A DNA stretch of 19,765 nt. It comes from an uncultured Clostridia bacterium. Lineage in GTDB: Bacteria > Bacillota > Clostridia > Oscillospirales > CAG-272. Positions 1 to 7,187 of the stretch are shown piece after piece. Under the pieces are notes generated by a model that was given only the letters and a program-made list of their open reading frames with translations, was not told the origin of the DNA and did no database searches. Each line of letters opens with the position of its first letter. The stretch's first letter is position 1. The DNA is taken from contig CAJGCF010000026.1 in the NCBI GenBank assembly GCA_904501865.1, positions 1 to 19,765 on the forward strand, read 5' to 3'. Position numbers and translations under genes: made by a program.

Positions 1-650
1 ACCTTGAATTTTACGTAAATGGAGGTACACTTGTCGGTCTGGTACTCGATCTCTGCCTCCGCAAGCGCGGTTTCGTCCTTGGGACACCAATAAACAGGCT
101 TGAGCCCCTTGTAAATGTAGCCTCTTTTATACATCTCTCCGAAGACCTTGACCTCGGTCGCCTCGAAATCGGGAGACATAGTGAGATAGGGATTTTCCCA
201 ATCGGCAACGAGTCCAAGTCTCTTGAACTGGTCGGCCTGCTTGTCAACGAAGCCCTGCGCAAACGCCTCACAAGCCGAACGGAACTCGGATATGGACATT
301 CTCTTGCGATCAAGCTTGTTTTTCTTTATGATAGCAGACTCAATAGGCATTCCGTGGTTGTCCCAACCGGGAACGTAGGATATTTTGTATCCCGACATAG
401 CTTTGTATTTGTTTATAAAATCCTTGAGGATCTTATTGAGAGCGTGTCCCATATGAATGTTTCCGTTTGAGAAGGGAGGGCCGTCGTGGAAGGTAAATTT
501 GTCTCCATCGGCCCTTGCCTCTATCATCTTATTGTAAAGGTCTATGTCCTCCCAGTATTTGATAGTCTCAGGCTCTCTTTGAGGAAGGTTTGCCTTCATG
601 GAAAATTCAGTTTTGGGTAGATTGAGTGAACTCGTGTAGTCTTTTGACAT
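1..650 (-). CDS. ileS: isoleucyl-tRNA synthetase, N-terminal part (cut by window edge)
   Basis: This gene charges tRNA-Ile with isoleucine in the cytoplasm. Reading from the ATG at 650, about 216 residues are visible before the window ends. The N-terminus (MSKDYTSSLNLPKTEFSMKA) and the early PQREPETIKYWE segment are typical of IleRS. The class I signature appears as GNIHMGHALNK at about residues 63-73, followed by the YVPGWDNHGMPIE segment. VYWCPKDETALAEAE, entering the editing region, lies near the truncated end. The start is supported by GGAGA 7 nt upstream. It is the last visible gene of the minus-strand division cluster, with ylmH 185 bp upstream. In Bacillus the order is ylmH-divIVA-ileS; no divIVA is present here. 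The 3' end is not in the window, so nothing can be said about the C-terminal zinc domain. Confidence 0.96.
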   Translation of the reverse strand, partial: MSKDYTSSLNLPKTEFSMKANLPQREPETIKYWEDIDLYNKMIEARADGDKFTFHDGPPFSNGNIHMGHALNKILKDFINKYKAMSGYKISYVPGWDNHGMPIESAIIKKNKLDRKRMSISEFRSACEAFAQGFVDKQADQFKRLGLVADWENPYLTMSPDFEATEVKVFGEMYKRGYIYKGLKPVYWCPKDETALAEAEIEYQTDKCTSIYVKFK

Positions 651-835
651 AATAATCTCCATTCCGCCGTCTTCGGTAGTACAAATGTTGTTGAAGAATT
701 TTGCGGAAAGGCAAAATTCTTGCGTTAGAAATGGTATTTACCTATCACGGTAAAAACTTTTACGCCATTGTCCTCCGAGCCGAAAGATCGGCACAATTAA
801 AAAATGAGTATATATTTAAAAAATTATAAGCAAAA
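651..835 (-). promoter_or_regulatory. structured ileS leader (three hairpins, no visible T-box)
   Basis: This gap between ylmH and ileS contains no ORF but is rich in inverted repeats in the RNA sense. Hairpin 1 is GCCGA/TCGGC at 779-792. Hairpin 2 is AATGG/CCATT (730-734 with 765-769) enclosing TTTACC/GGTAAA (737-742 with 749-754). Hairpin 3 is a perfect 11-bp stem AAGAATTTTGC/GCAAAATTCTT (694-704 with 711-721). A TATAAT box lies at 823-828, but no good -35 is seen. The canonical AGGGTGG T-box sequence and a U-tract terminator are absent. The outer parts resemble the dapA leader at 7111-7190. A regulatory role is inferred from structure and position only. Confidence 0.55.
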
Positions 836-1645
836 TTAGATGTATTTTTGTGCAGACAGTCGCAATCTTCCGCGTCTGGTCTCTCCGTCAAACGAGAGTA
901 CGTCAAATCTGCCGTGACCTCTGATAGAGATCACGCACGGCGCAGTTACGGTTGCGGCACACTTGGTTTCCAAGCAGTGATCTATCTCACATCTTTCTGA
1001 TTTTATGAGTTCCTGCGCTTTCTCACGTGAAACGTTCGTAAGCGCGCCCACAACGCAGTCAAATCTGTTTGAAGCCACCGTGTCCCGTATCTGCTGAAAA
1101 TCCCTCTTTACGCAGAAGCTATCGTCGGGAATAAATTCGGATACGGAGACCTTGTCCGACGCTACTCTGTCAATGTTAGACAAAAGAAAATCCAAAATCT
1201 TATCGGTGCAAAATATTATGGCTTCAAAGTCGTTGAGGATCACGATATCTCCAACAGCGTGCCGCTCAACTCCAAGAGATAAAACAGTACCGAGATAGTC
1301 TCTGTGACCAAGAGGTCTATATCCGCTTCCCTTTATCTTGAGCGCCTTGATGGCAACACTCATCTCATCTGAGAAAAGGCAGCGCGACTTATCCTCGGGT
1401 GTCCCATCCATATCCGACACAAACGATGGTAGGACAAACAGTCTTTTTCGCTCGGCGTCGTCAAAGCCGCCCCACAAAAAGATCCGATCCCGCGCACGCA
1501 AGGTGATTGCCACGGACAGACAGTAAGCTGCCTCTGCGCAAGACAAAAAATTTCCGCACACAAGCTCTCCGCGCTCCGCCTGACGAAGATGATCTTCAAG
1601 ACGGGACTTGAGAAGCTTCTGTGCACAGTTGATGTCAGCTTTCAT
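836..1645 (-). CDS. ylmH: YlmH family S4-domain RNA-binding protein
   Basis: A 269-residue cytoplasmic RNA-binding protein of the YlmH family. Family members bind RNA through a C-terminal S4 domain, and recent work on the Bacillus protein links it to ribosome quality control. The N-terminal part contains SRLEDHLRQAERGE and a FLSCAEAAYC stretch, then FLWGGFDDAERKRLFVLP, matching the family pattern 'FGGYxxAER'. The central region carries RPLGHRDYLGTVLSLGVER, a strongly conserved family block. The S4 domain covers about residues 193-265, with SREKAQELIKSERCEID, ISIRGHGRFDV and a basic end RRGRLRL. Length is normal for the family. Its start lies 12 bp after the yggT stop, so it is co-transcribed with sepF and yggT. 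In Bacillus and many Clostridia this gene belongs to the ylm/division cluster. Confidence 0.92.
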   Translation of the reverse strand: MKADINCAQKLLKSRLEDHLRQAERGELVCGNFLSCAEAAYCLSVAITLRARDRIFLWGGFDDAERKRLFVLPSFVSDMDGTPEDKSRCLFSDEMSVAIKALKIKGSGYRPLGHRDYLGTVLSLGVERHAVGDIVILNDFEAIIFCTDKILDFLLSNIDRVASDKVSVSEFIPDDSFCVKRDFQQIRDTVASNRFDCVVGALTNVSREKAQELIKSERCEIDHCLETKCAATVTAPCVISIRGHGRFDVLSFDGETRRGRLRLSAQKYI

Positions 1646-1657
1646 TGCGTGTTCAAA

Positions 1658-1933
1658 TCAAATGAAAGATGACAAAATCATTTGTAAGACCCATAAAGCA
1701 ATAGACGTAAGCAAAAAAGCAAAGTCAAATGGAGAGCCTTGCAACCAGTTCATTTTCACCAACAGCTGACGCATAGGAATTATGGCGGGTTCGGTAATAA
1801 AGAACAGAAAGCGTATAAACGATCCGTCCAAGCCTATAAACCAGCTCAAAACAGCCCGAACCATCATCGCAAACAAAATTATATCTATGAAGAGAGTTAC
1901 AAAGTAGACTAAAATGTAAATAAGATCAGGCAA
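1658..1933 (-). CDS. ylmG: YggT/YlmG family membrane protein
   Basis: A 91-residue integral membrane protein of the YggT (YlmG) family. It has two hydrophobic segments, about residues 5-25 (IYILVYFVTLFIDIILFAMM) and 68-90, separated by the family block RAVLSWFIGLDGSFIRFLFFITEPAIIPMR. In this family the 'R..LSW' and 'TEP...P.R' motifs are the conserved signature, and both are present. It sits 26 bp after sepF and 12 bp before ylmH. This placement is conserved in Firmicutes, cyanobacteria and chloroplast relatives and points to a role near the division or cell-envelope machinery. The molecular activity of the family is not established. Confidence 0.93.
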   Translation of the reverse strand: MPDLIYILVYFVTLFIDIILFAMMVRAVLSWFIGLDGSFIRFLFFITEPAIIPMRQLLVKMNWLQGSPFDFAFLLTSIALWVLQMILSSFI

Positions 1934-1959
1934 AGCTAAAACCTCCCGATATCAAGTGA

Positions 1960-2457
1960 TCAGTCAATTTCCTCGCCGTCTTCGTCCTCTTCTTCCTCAA
2001 TGATCTCTTCCTCAAGCTCGTCGATGGACAGCTCCTCGTCAAAGCCGTAAGGAAGCAAAACCACGGTGTCTCTGTCAAGCTTCGTGAGTTCTCCGTCGAG
2101 CGCCTGAACCGCGCCCATAAGATAATCGAACAAACGAAGGAAGTTGGGCTTGTCAAGCTCCTCCACACATATAACGATGACCTTTCCGTCCTTGTAAGCG
2201 TCAACAATCTTCTGGCTGTCGACACAGCTTAAGGGGGTAAAGGTTACCTTTGTGGGAACCGCCTTGACTTCTTTCGAGGGATCTCCGGACAGAACAACAC
2301 TGACGTCTGATATATCAGAATCCGTATATGCTCCGTAAGTGTTCGAGTCGGACGTTGACTCGGTGCTGGACATCTCCCCGTAATAGTCGTTATTGTAGTC
2401 CTCGAAATCGGTAGCGGGTACGTTTTTCTTGTTAAACCACCAGTGCTTTTTTTCCAT
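1960..2457 (-). CDS. sepF: cell division protein SepF
   Basis: SepF binds FtsZ and helps anchor and align the Z-ring at the membrane. The 165-residue product has the conserved SepF domain at about residues 72-138, with FTPLSCVDSQKIVDAYKDGK, then VIVICVEELDKP, and DYLMGAVQALDG. The start chosen is the ATG at 2457, 10 nt after AAAGGA; an in-frame TTG at 2463 is less well spaced. Odd features: the N-terminus (MEKKHWWFNKKN) is a short aromatic/basic stretch rather than the longer amphipathic helix usual in SepF, and the C-terminus is a very acidic tail of about 27 residues rich in E and D. A small hairpin (GCGGC/GCCGC, 2480-2492) lies just upstream. Neighbours yggS and yggT confirm the division cluster. 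Confidence 0.93.
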   Translation of the reverse strand: MEKKHWWFNKKNVPATDFEDYNNDYYGEMSSTESTSDSNTYGAYTDSDISDVSVVLSGDPSKEVKAVPTKVTFTPLSCVDSQKIVDAYKDGKVIVICVEELDKPNFLRLFDYLMGAVQALDGELTKLDRDTVVLLPYGFDEELSIDELEEEIIEEEEDEDGEEID

Positions 2458-2530
2458 GATCAATTTTTCCTTTCATTAAGCGGCAATGCCGCATTTGTAA
2501 AGTCATATATTATTCTTTATTTGAGTAAAT

Positions 2531-3229
2531 TCAGCTTTTTGAAAACAGGCTACGTCCTATGCGGACAAGAGTGGATCCGCATTCTATTGCTTGCGTAAAG
2601 CTTTCAGACATTCCCATAGATAGGATAGGCGCGCCTTCTTTTTTGAGAATCTCGCTCCAAACGTGAGCAGCAATATCTCTTGTCTTTCCGAAATATTCAT
2701 AATAATGATTTTTGTCCTCGCACCGCGGAGCCATAGTCATAAATCCGAGCAGGTTTAAATTGGGATATTCTTCAAGGCTCTGCGCAAAGTCAGCGACGTC
2801 TTGCGGATCAATTCCACCCTTGCTTTCCTCCGAGCCCGAATTTATTTCAATCAGCACGTTTACTACGAGTCCGTGCTTTTGCGCCTGCCGCTGTATTTCC
2901 TTGGCAAGCCGTTCAGAATCAAGCGAATGTATAAGCGTGACCTTGTCGATTATATATTTTACCTTGTTGGTTTGGAGAGAACCTATAAAGTGAACTCGCA
3001 GCTCCTCTCTGTCTATCTTATCCCAGTGCTCAAGAAGCTGTTGAACGCGGTTTTCCCCTATATCACAGATCCCGAGGGATTTGTGAATGTGGTCTATCTC
3101 TTCTGCCGTCGCACTCTTGACTGCCGCGAGAAGAAGTATGTCCTCTTGACTGCGTCCTACCTTTCCTGCAGCTCGTCGTATTTGGTCTCGTGCCGAGGCA
3201 ACGTTTTTGTCAATATAAGAAAAATCCAT
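2531..3229 (-). CDS. ylmE: YggS/YlmE family pyridoxal-phosphate homeostasis protein
   Basis: A 232-residue member of the YggS/PLPHP family, which binds pyridoxal 5'-phosphate and buffers its cellular level. The probable PLP lysine is K38 in LLLAAVKSATAEEI. Other family blocks follow in order: FIGSLQTNKVKYI, IHSLDSERLAKEI, LIEINSGSEESKGGI, LGFMTMAP and SMGMSESFTQAIECGSTLVRIG, which bind the cofactor phosphate in known structures. The ATG at 3229 gives the usual family N-terminus (MDFSYIDKNVASARDQI); the upstream ATG at 3274 would add 15 unlike residues and overlap the preceding gene. Spacing from the HlyD-like gene is 25 bp, so both are in one transcript. In the family motif the residue before the lysine is usually serine; here it is valine. 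Confidence 0.93.
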   Translation of the reverse strand: MDFSYIDKNVASARDQIRRAAGKVGRSQEDILLLAAVKSATAEEIDHIHKSLGICDIGENRVQQLLEHWDKIDREELRVHFIGSLQTNKVKYIIDKVTLIHSLDSERLAKEIQRQAQKHGLVVNVLIEINSGSEESKGGIDPQDVADFAQSLEEYPNLNLLGFMTMAPRCEDKNHYYEYFGKTRDIAAHVWSEILKKEGAPILSMGMSESFTQAIECGSTLVRIGRSLFSKS

Positions 3230-3254
3230 AATATATACGCCTTTCAAAGTGCGC

Positions 3255-4538
3255 TCACTCAAGTATCTTGCCATCGTACAGGTCGTTACCTGAGGTGATT
3301 ATCAGGTCGTTTACGTACAGATAAGGAGTGTCGTTCACTCGTCCTTCCTGCGCGTCCGCCTCGTAGGTGTTTACGATATAATAGCCATTTCCGTTTCCAA
3401 TGACCGTAACTCTGCGGAATTCAACTGTATTTCCAACCAGAATGAACACGCCGTCAGTGCCGTTGACTTTGTGTAATGCCCCTTTAGGTATGCGATATCC
3501 CGTACAGTCCCCAAGGAATATTTTAATGTTCTGATGTCTTGCAAAATCCGAGGACACAGAAAGATCAAAGCTTGACAGAAGCATATATGCGTGATCCTGA
3601 TCCTCGTCGCTTACACATATCTTTTCCAGCGTCATATTGATAGAAACATCTCCGCCGTCGGAAAACGACACCTGATATACGCCGCCTTCAACGAAATCAA
3701 TATAGGTCGATTCGGGCGCGGGCACGACAAGATACCATTTCTGAGTATTGGCTTTTTTGCCAATGGAGTTGTCATTTGGCTCCTCGGGATTAGCGGTGAT
3801 CATCGCTTTGATCTCCTCTGCCGAGGAATCCTTAAGCTTTTGTGATGAATATATCGACTCATATCCGTCGATGGAATAGAAAAAATTAAAGCTTTGCTCA
3901 CTCACAAGTGTTTGTGGAGCCGAGTTCAGCGAATCAAGCAGCTGATCCCGTTGGGATTTAAGGGCGGCTGAATCGCTTTGAGATTTTTCTCCACCCGTAG
4001 CCACCGAATAGTTAACAAGCGAGGACAGCAATGTTTCTCCTTGTTTTTCTGCCACCGCAAGATCTCCGTCAAGCGCGGCATCTATATAGGAATAATAAGA
4101 GCGCGAAATAGCTTCATTTATCTCTCCCAGATCCGATATCGAGTTGCCCAGAGAAAGCCCTGTATCCATCAGGTTGATCCTCAGCGAAAGGGAGAGAAGC
4201 TCGCTTTGCTTGTCCGCTACCTCGTCGGACGATAGTCCCGACGGCAGATATATCTCGGCATAAGCCTGCGACACACCGACCTTTTCACCGTCTCTGACAA
4301 GATAGTTTACTATTGCTCCTTGCGGTGTGGTCAGGATGGTTTCGTCCCTGAAAACATATCCGTCAAGATACGCGTAATCCGTATCGGTGACGATCTGCGT
4401 CCTCTGAGTTGATATCTGTGTGGAAAAATTGCGTGAAAACTGAACCGCGAGATAAATGAGCAAAAAAACAGCTATGACAAGAATCACGGTGTTGACCGCA
4501 GATTGCTTATAGGTTTTTACCCTCATTTTCCTTGCCAC
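3255..4538 (-). CDS. HlyD-like membrane-anchored protein of the division cluster
   Basis: A 427-residue protein with a short basic N-terminus (MARKMRVKTYKQ), one membrane segment at about residues 15-34, and a large outer portion. Residues 57-97 (LDGYVFRDETILTTPQGAIV, then DGEKVGVSQAYAEIY) look like a split biotinyl/lipoyl-like domain as found in HlyD-type adaptor proteins. A helical middle follows, and a beta-rich C-terminal part with RIPKGALH and VFILVGNTVEFRRVTVIG resembles adaptor beta-barrel domains. No ABC or RND transporter lies next to it. The GTG start at 4538 is 8 nt after GAGGG. Its position directly before yggS-sepF suggests an envelope or division role rather than export, but that is inference. 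Genes of this kind are often automatically labelled 'HlyD family periplasmic adaptor'. Confidence 0.75.
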   Translation of the reverse strand: MARKMRVKTYKQSAVNTVILVIAVFLLIYLAVQFSRNFSTQISTQRTQIVTDTDYAYLDGYVFRDETILTTPQGAIVNYLVRDGEKVGVSQAYAEIYLPSGLSSDEVADKQSELLSLSLRINLMDTGLSLGNSISDLGEINEAISRSYYSYIDAALDGDLAVAEKQGETLLSSLVNYSVATGGEKSQSDSAALKSQRDQLLDSLNSAPQTLVSEQSFNFFYSIDGYESIYSSQKLKDSSAEEIKAMITANPEEPNDNSIGKKANTQKWYLVVPAPESTYIDFVEGGVYQVSFSDGGDVSINMTLEKICVSDEDQDHAYMLLSSFDLSVSSDFARHQNIKIFLGDCTGYRIPKGALHKVNGTDGVFILVGNTVEFRRVTVIGNGNGYYIVNTYEADAQEGRVNDTPYLYVNDLIITSGNDLYDGKILE

Positions 4539-4587
4539 TGTGACTACCCTCTTTTTGATCTCACGTTATTTTTGTAAACACATAATT

Positions 4588-4616
4588 ATTATAACATAAA
4601 ACTATCTTTATTAAAA
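4588..4616 (-). promoter_or_regulatory. candidate promoter of the division cluster
   Basis: On the minus strand a perfect -10 box TATAAT (4588-4593) is preceded after 17 bp by a weak -35 (TTTTAA, 4611-4616) that overlaps the miaA stop codon. It lies in the 72-bp gap before the HlyD-like gene and could drive that gene through ileS, with readthrough from miaA also possible. Confidence 0.5.
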
Positions 4617-5561
4617 GAGTTTTTGCGAAATATTTACAATATTTTCAAATGTTTTGAGTTGCCCGCCCTCATCAACGTATATTTTGTGGGCGTAGTCCTT
4701 GCCTCCAAACCAAGTTATCTGTCTTTTGGCATATCTTCGAGAGGCGCGCTTGAGCTCGTCTGTGCAGGACTCAAGAGTGCTCTCCCCCCTGATATACGGA
4801 AACAGCTCCTTGTAGCCTATTGCCTGAGCGGCAGTTTGCGAGCGCTCAAAAACACCTGCGGCAATAAGTCTTTTGGTCTCCTCTACCAAGCCCTCGGCTA
4901 TCATGGCGTCGACTCTGCGGTCGATGCGCTCGTAAAGGAGCTCTCTGTTATTGAAGCACAGTGTTATCACTCGATGGTCGTATTTGTCAACTATCTCACT
5001 GTTTTTCTTGTCAACGTCGCTTTTCTTTTGCCCCGTTGCAAGACATATCTCGATAGCGCGCATAACTCTTTTGATATTGTTTTTGTGTATGGTCTTCGCT
5101 GCCACAGGATCAAGGAAAACGAGTCTATCATAAAGCGCGTCCGTGCCGTTTTGCTTGTGAAACGCCATAAGCTCCTTACGTATCTCGGGATCACACGCCG
5201 CCTCGTCGGCATTGCCTCCCTTGAGAAGTCGGTCAAGATAAAGACCCGTGCCGCCGCAGAATATCGGTAGCTTGCCGCGAGATACTATATCATCAATTGC
5301 ACGTTCGGCGTCCTTGACGTAATCCGAGCATGAGTAAGGCGCGTCTGCGGGCAGGATATCAATAAGATGATGAGGGACCGCCCTCAGCTCTTCCTTTCTT
5401 GGCTTTGCCGTGCCTATATCCATTCCGCGATATATCTGCATAGAATCACAGGATATTATTTCGCCGTCAAGCCGCTTTGCAAGCTCGATAGCAAGTGCGG
5501 TCTTACCCGATGCCGTAGGGCCCGTCACGGCAAGTATTTTTATTTTGTTGTTGTCTGCCAC
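4611..5561 (-). CDS. miaA: tRNA dimethylallyltransferase MiaA
   Basis: MiaA transfers a dimethylallyl group to N6 of A37 in tRNAs that read codons starting with U. The 316-residue protein has the P-loop GPTASGKT at residues 14-21, DSMQIYRGMDIGTAKP just after (active-site Asp and the tRNA/substrate loop), VPHHLIDI, and GGTGLYLDRLLKG. The later AQAIGYKELFPYIRGE and RRYAKRQITWF motifs are strongly typical. Length matches the family. The start is GTG at 5561 with AGGAGG 7 nt upstream. A TATAAT box at 5608-5613 may be its -10. It follows queA across 233 bp containing a repeat-like element and precedes the division cluster by 72 bp. Confidence 0.97.
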   Translation of the reverse strand: MADNNKIKILAVTGPTASGKTALAIELAKRLDGEIISCDSMQIYRGMDIGTAKPRKEELRAVPHHLIDILPADAPYSCSDYVKDAERAIDDIVSRGKLPIFCGGTGLYLDRLLKGGNADEAACDPEIRKELMAFHKQNGTDALYDRLVFLDPVAAKTIHKNNIKRVMRAIEICLATGQKKSDVDKKNSEIVDKYDHRVITLCFNNRELLYERIDRRVDAMIAEGLVEETKRLIAAGVFERSQTAAQAIGYKELFPYIRGESTLESCTDELKRASRRYAKRQITWFGGKDYAHKIYVDEGGQLKTFENIVNISQKLF

Positions 5562-5630
5562 GTCGGAACCTCCTTTTAATTTTGGGTTGGAGACAAACGG
5601 CTCTCTGATTATAGGTCAATTATTGAATAA

Positions 5631-5793
5631 ACATCGCATCATCGAAGTTTACAGCATATAAGATGCGAAACTTCGATGAGTGAAAAGAGAAAAGTGAAGA
5701 GTGAAAAGAAACGGTTGCTTTTTGCCAAAGCAAAAAGCTTCATTTTGTTTTATCTTTTCTCTCTTATCTCTTATCTGCTGATAGAATAAATCT
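5631..5793. repeat. repeat-like intergenic element with nested inverted repeats
   Basis: The 233-bp gap between miaA and queA has no ORF with a ribosome site. It holds a perfect 11-bp inverted repeat CATCGAAGTTT/AAACTTCGATG (5640-5650 with 5668-5678), then purine-rich direct repeats (GAGTGAAAAGA occurs twice between 5678 and 5710), then an 8-bp hairpin GCTTTTTG/CAAAAAGC (5717-5724 with 5731-5738), then a pyrimidine-rich stretch (CTTTTCTCTCTTATCTCTTATCT region) that is roughly complementary to the purine-rich arm. The layout of arms around a central hairpin suggests a MITE-like or other dispersed element. Whether it recurs in the genome cannot be seen here. Confidence 0.5.
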
Positions 5794-5794
5794 T

Positions 5795-6883
5795 TTATAC
5801 TATCAGCATCGCATCGCCGAAGGAGAAAAATCTGTATTTCTCATCCACAGCCGTTTTATAGGCGCTCATTATCTTTTCCTTGTCATAAAAGGCGGAAACA
5901 AGCATAATGAGCGTGCTCTGCGGCAGGTGGAAATTCGTGATAAGTGCGTCCACTGCCTTGAATTTGTATCCCGGGTATATAAATATCCCCGTGTCTGCAC
6001 TCATCGCGTGCACCACGCCTTTCTCGTCAGAGGCGCTTTCAAGCGTGCGACAGGACGTGGTTCCCACGCATATTACTCTACCGCCCGACGCTCGCCGAGA
6101 ATTGATGAGGTCGGCGCTTTCCTTAGAAATCGAGAAAAACTCCGTGTGCATAACGTGCTCGTCAAGTCTGTCAGCCTTTACGGGACGGAACGTGCCAAGT
6201 CCCACGTGAAGCATAACGGGAGCTATCGCGACGCCTTTTTCTTTGAGTCGTTCAAGCAGTTCTTCGGTAAAGTGAAGTCCCGCAGTAGGAGCTGCAGCGC
6301 TGCCCTCGTCCTTGGCATACACAGTCTGATAACGGCTATTGTCACCCAGCTGCTCGGTAATGTACGGGGGCAGGGGCATCATTCCTATGAGGTTGAGAAC
6401 GTTGTATATGTTTTCATATCTGTCCTTGTCATAAGAAAATCTTATCAGGCGATTTCCTTCGTCAGTCACCTCCGTGACCTCTCCTGAAAGCATACCGCCG
6501 CCAAAGACGGATATCATTCCGACACGTGCTCGCTTTCCCGGTTTTACAAGACATTCCCAAGTGTCAAGCTCGCGCTGTCGCAGAAGAAGAAACTCAAGCG
6601 TGGCCTCCTCTCTACCCTCCACGTGTCCGTATATCCTCGCGGGAATTACCTTTGAGTTGTTTACTACGAGCACGTCCTCGGGGTTGATGTAATCCACAAT
6701 GTCGTAAAAATGCTTGTGCTTAATGCTTCCTGCTTCTCGGTCAAGCACCATAAGGCGACTGTGATCGCGCTGCTCGGCGGGGTGCTGTGCAATAAGCTCC
6801 TCGGGTAGAAAATAATCAAAGTCTGACGTCAAAAGCTCGGTTGGCGCCTTTTCGTTTATTATAATCTTGTTTTTATCCGACAT
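5795..6883 (-). CDS. queA: S-adenosylmethionine:tRNA ribosyltransferase-isomerase QueA
   Basis: QueA moves the ribosyl group of S-adenosylmethionine to preQ1-modified tRNA, forming epoxyqueuosine at wobble position 34. The 362-residue product has the N-terminal family block SDFDYFLPEELIAQHPAEQRD, then VNNSKVIPARIYG, TLEFLLLRQ and the LGDNSRYQTVYA region. Next come GSAAAPTAGLHFTEELL, HVGLGTFRPV, HTEFFSIS, VGTTSCRTLES and TNFHLPQSTLIMLVSAF. These are diagnostic. The ATG at 6883 has GAAAGG upstream; an earlier ATG at 6982 in the same frame lies at the promoter and is not used. The C-terminal codons form one arm of a 9-bp inverted repeat with the downstream gap (TGCTGATAG/CTATCAGCA), which may act in 3'-end formation. 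It heads a minus-strand run with miaA. Confidence 0.97.
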   Translation of the reverse strand: MSDKNKIIINEKAPTELLTSDFDYFLPEELIAQHPAEQRDHSRLMVLDREAGSIKHKHFYDIVDYINPEDVLVVNNSKVIPARIYGHVEGREEATLEFLLLRQRELDTWECLVKPGKRARVGMISVFGGGMLSGEVTEVTDEGNRLIRFSYDKDRYENIYNVLNLIGMMPLPPYITEQLGDNSRYQTVYAKDEGSAAAPTAGLHFTEELLERLKEKGVAIAPVMLHVGLGTFRPVKADRLDEHVMHTEFFSISKESADLINSRRASGGRVICVGTTSCRTLESASDEKGVVHAMSADTGIFIYPGYKFKAVDALITNFHLPQSTLIMLVSAFYDKEKIMSAYKTAVDEKYRFFSFGDAMLIV

Positions 6884-6985
6884 AACATACCTTTCGTCTG
6901 ATTCTACGGCAAGCTCGCTATTGGCATATCGGTTTTTTGCCGCATATAATTTCAGTAGACCCGAAACTATAGGTCTTATCATATA

Positions 6986-7014
6986 ATTATAACACGGCGA
7001 TGTTTTTTTTGCAA
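6986..7014 (-). promoter_or_regulatory. queA promoter
   Basis: On the minus strand TTGCAA (7009-7014) and TATAAT (6986-6991) are separated by exactly 17 bp. This predicts a transcript start near 6979 and a leader of about 95 nt before queA. Confidence 0.8.
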
Positions 7015-7110
7015 TACCTTGCTCCCAAAAACACCGTCAAAACACAAAAATACTACAATTATAGAAATGTAGCGAGAAGATTAAGTTTTAGTGACAGGAA
7101 AATAAACTTT

Positions 7111-7187
7111 TTGTGCCAATTTTGTCGGAACGGCAAAGATCCATCAATAGTATTTGTGCCGCCACATGCGGTGGAATGGAGATTTTT
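7111..7187 (+). promoter_or_regulatory. dapA leader related to the ileS leader
   Basis: Two blocks in front of dapA resemble the ileS leader. Block A (7111-7133, beginning TTGTGCC) matches 775-796 on the minus strand at 18 of 22 aligned positions with one gap. Block B (7151-7190, including the ATG) matches 648-687 at 30 of 40 without gaps, including GGAATGGAGATT with the ribosome site. In both, block B can form a small hairpin (CCGC/GCGG here, CCG/CGG at ileS) right before the ribosome site. A translational control role is a guess. I see no convincing -35/-10 pair for dapA. Confidence 0.45.

Noticed and set aside
760..776. GGAGG-ACA-ATG-GCG-TAA mini-ORF in the ileS leader
   Set aside because: The 3-nt spacing is too short for efficient initiation and the two-codon ORF is easily chance.
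3229..3274. Earlier ATG for the YggS protein
   Set aside because: It would overlap the preceding gene and add residues unlike the family; the ATG at 3229 has an upstream ribosome site.
7015..7187. Lysine (L-box) riboswitch before dapA
   Set aside because: The leader is short and I see none of the conserved L-box core; no terminator precedes the gene.
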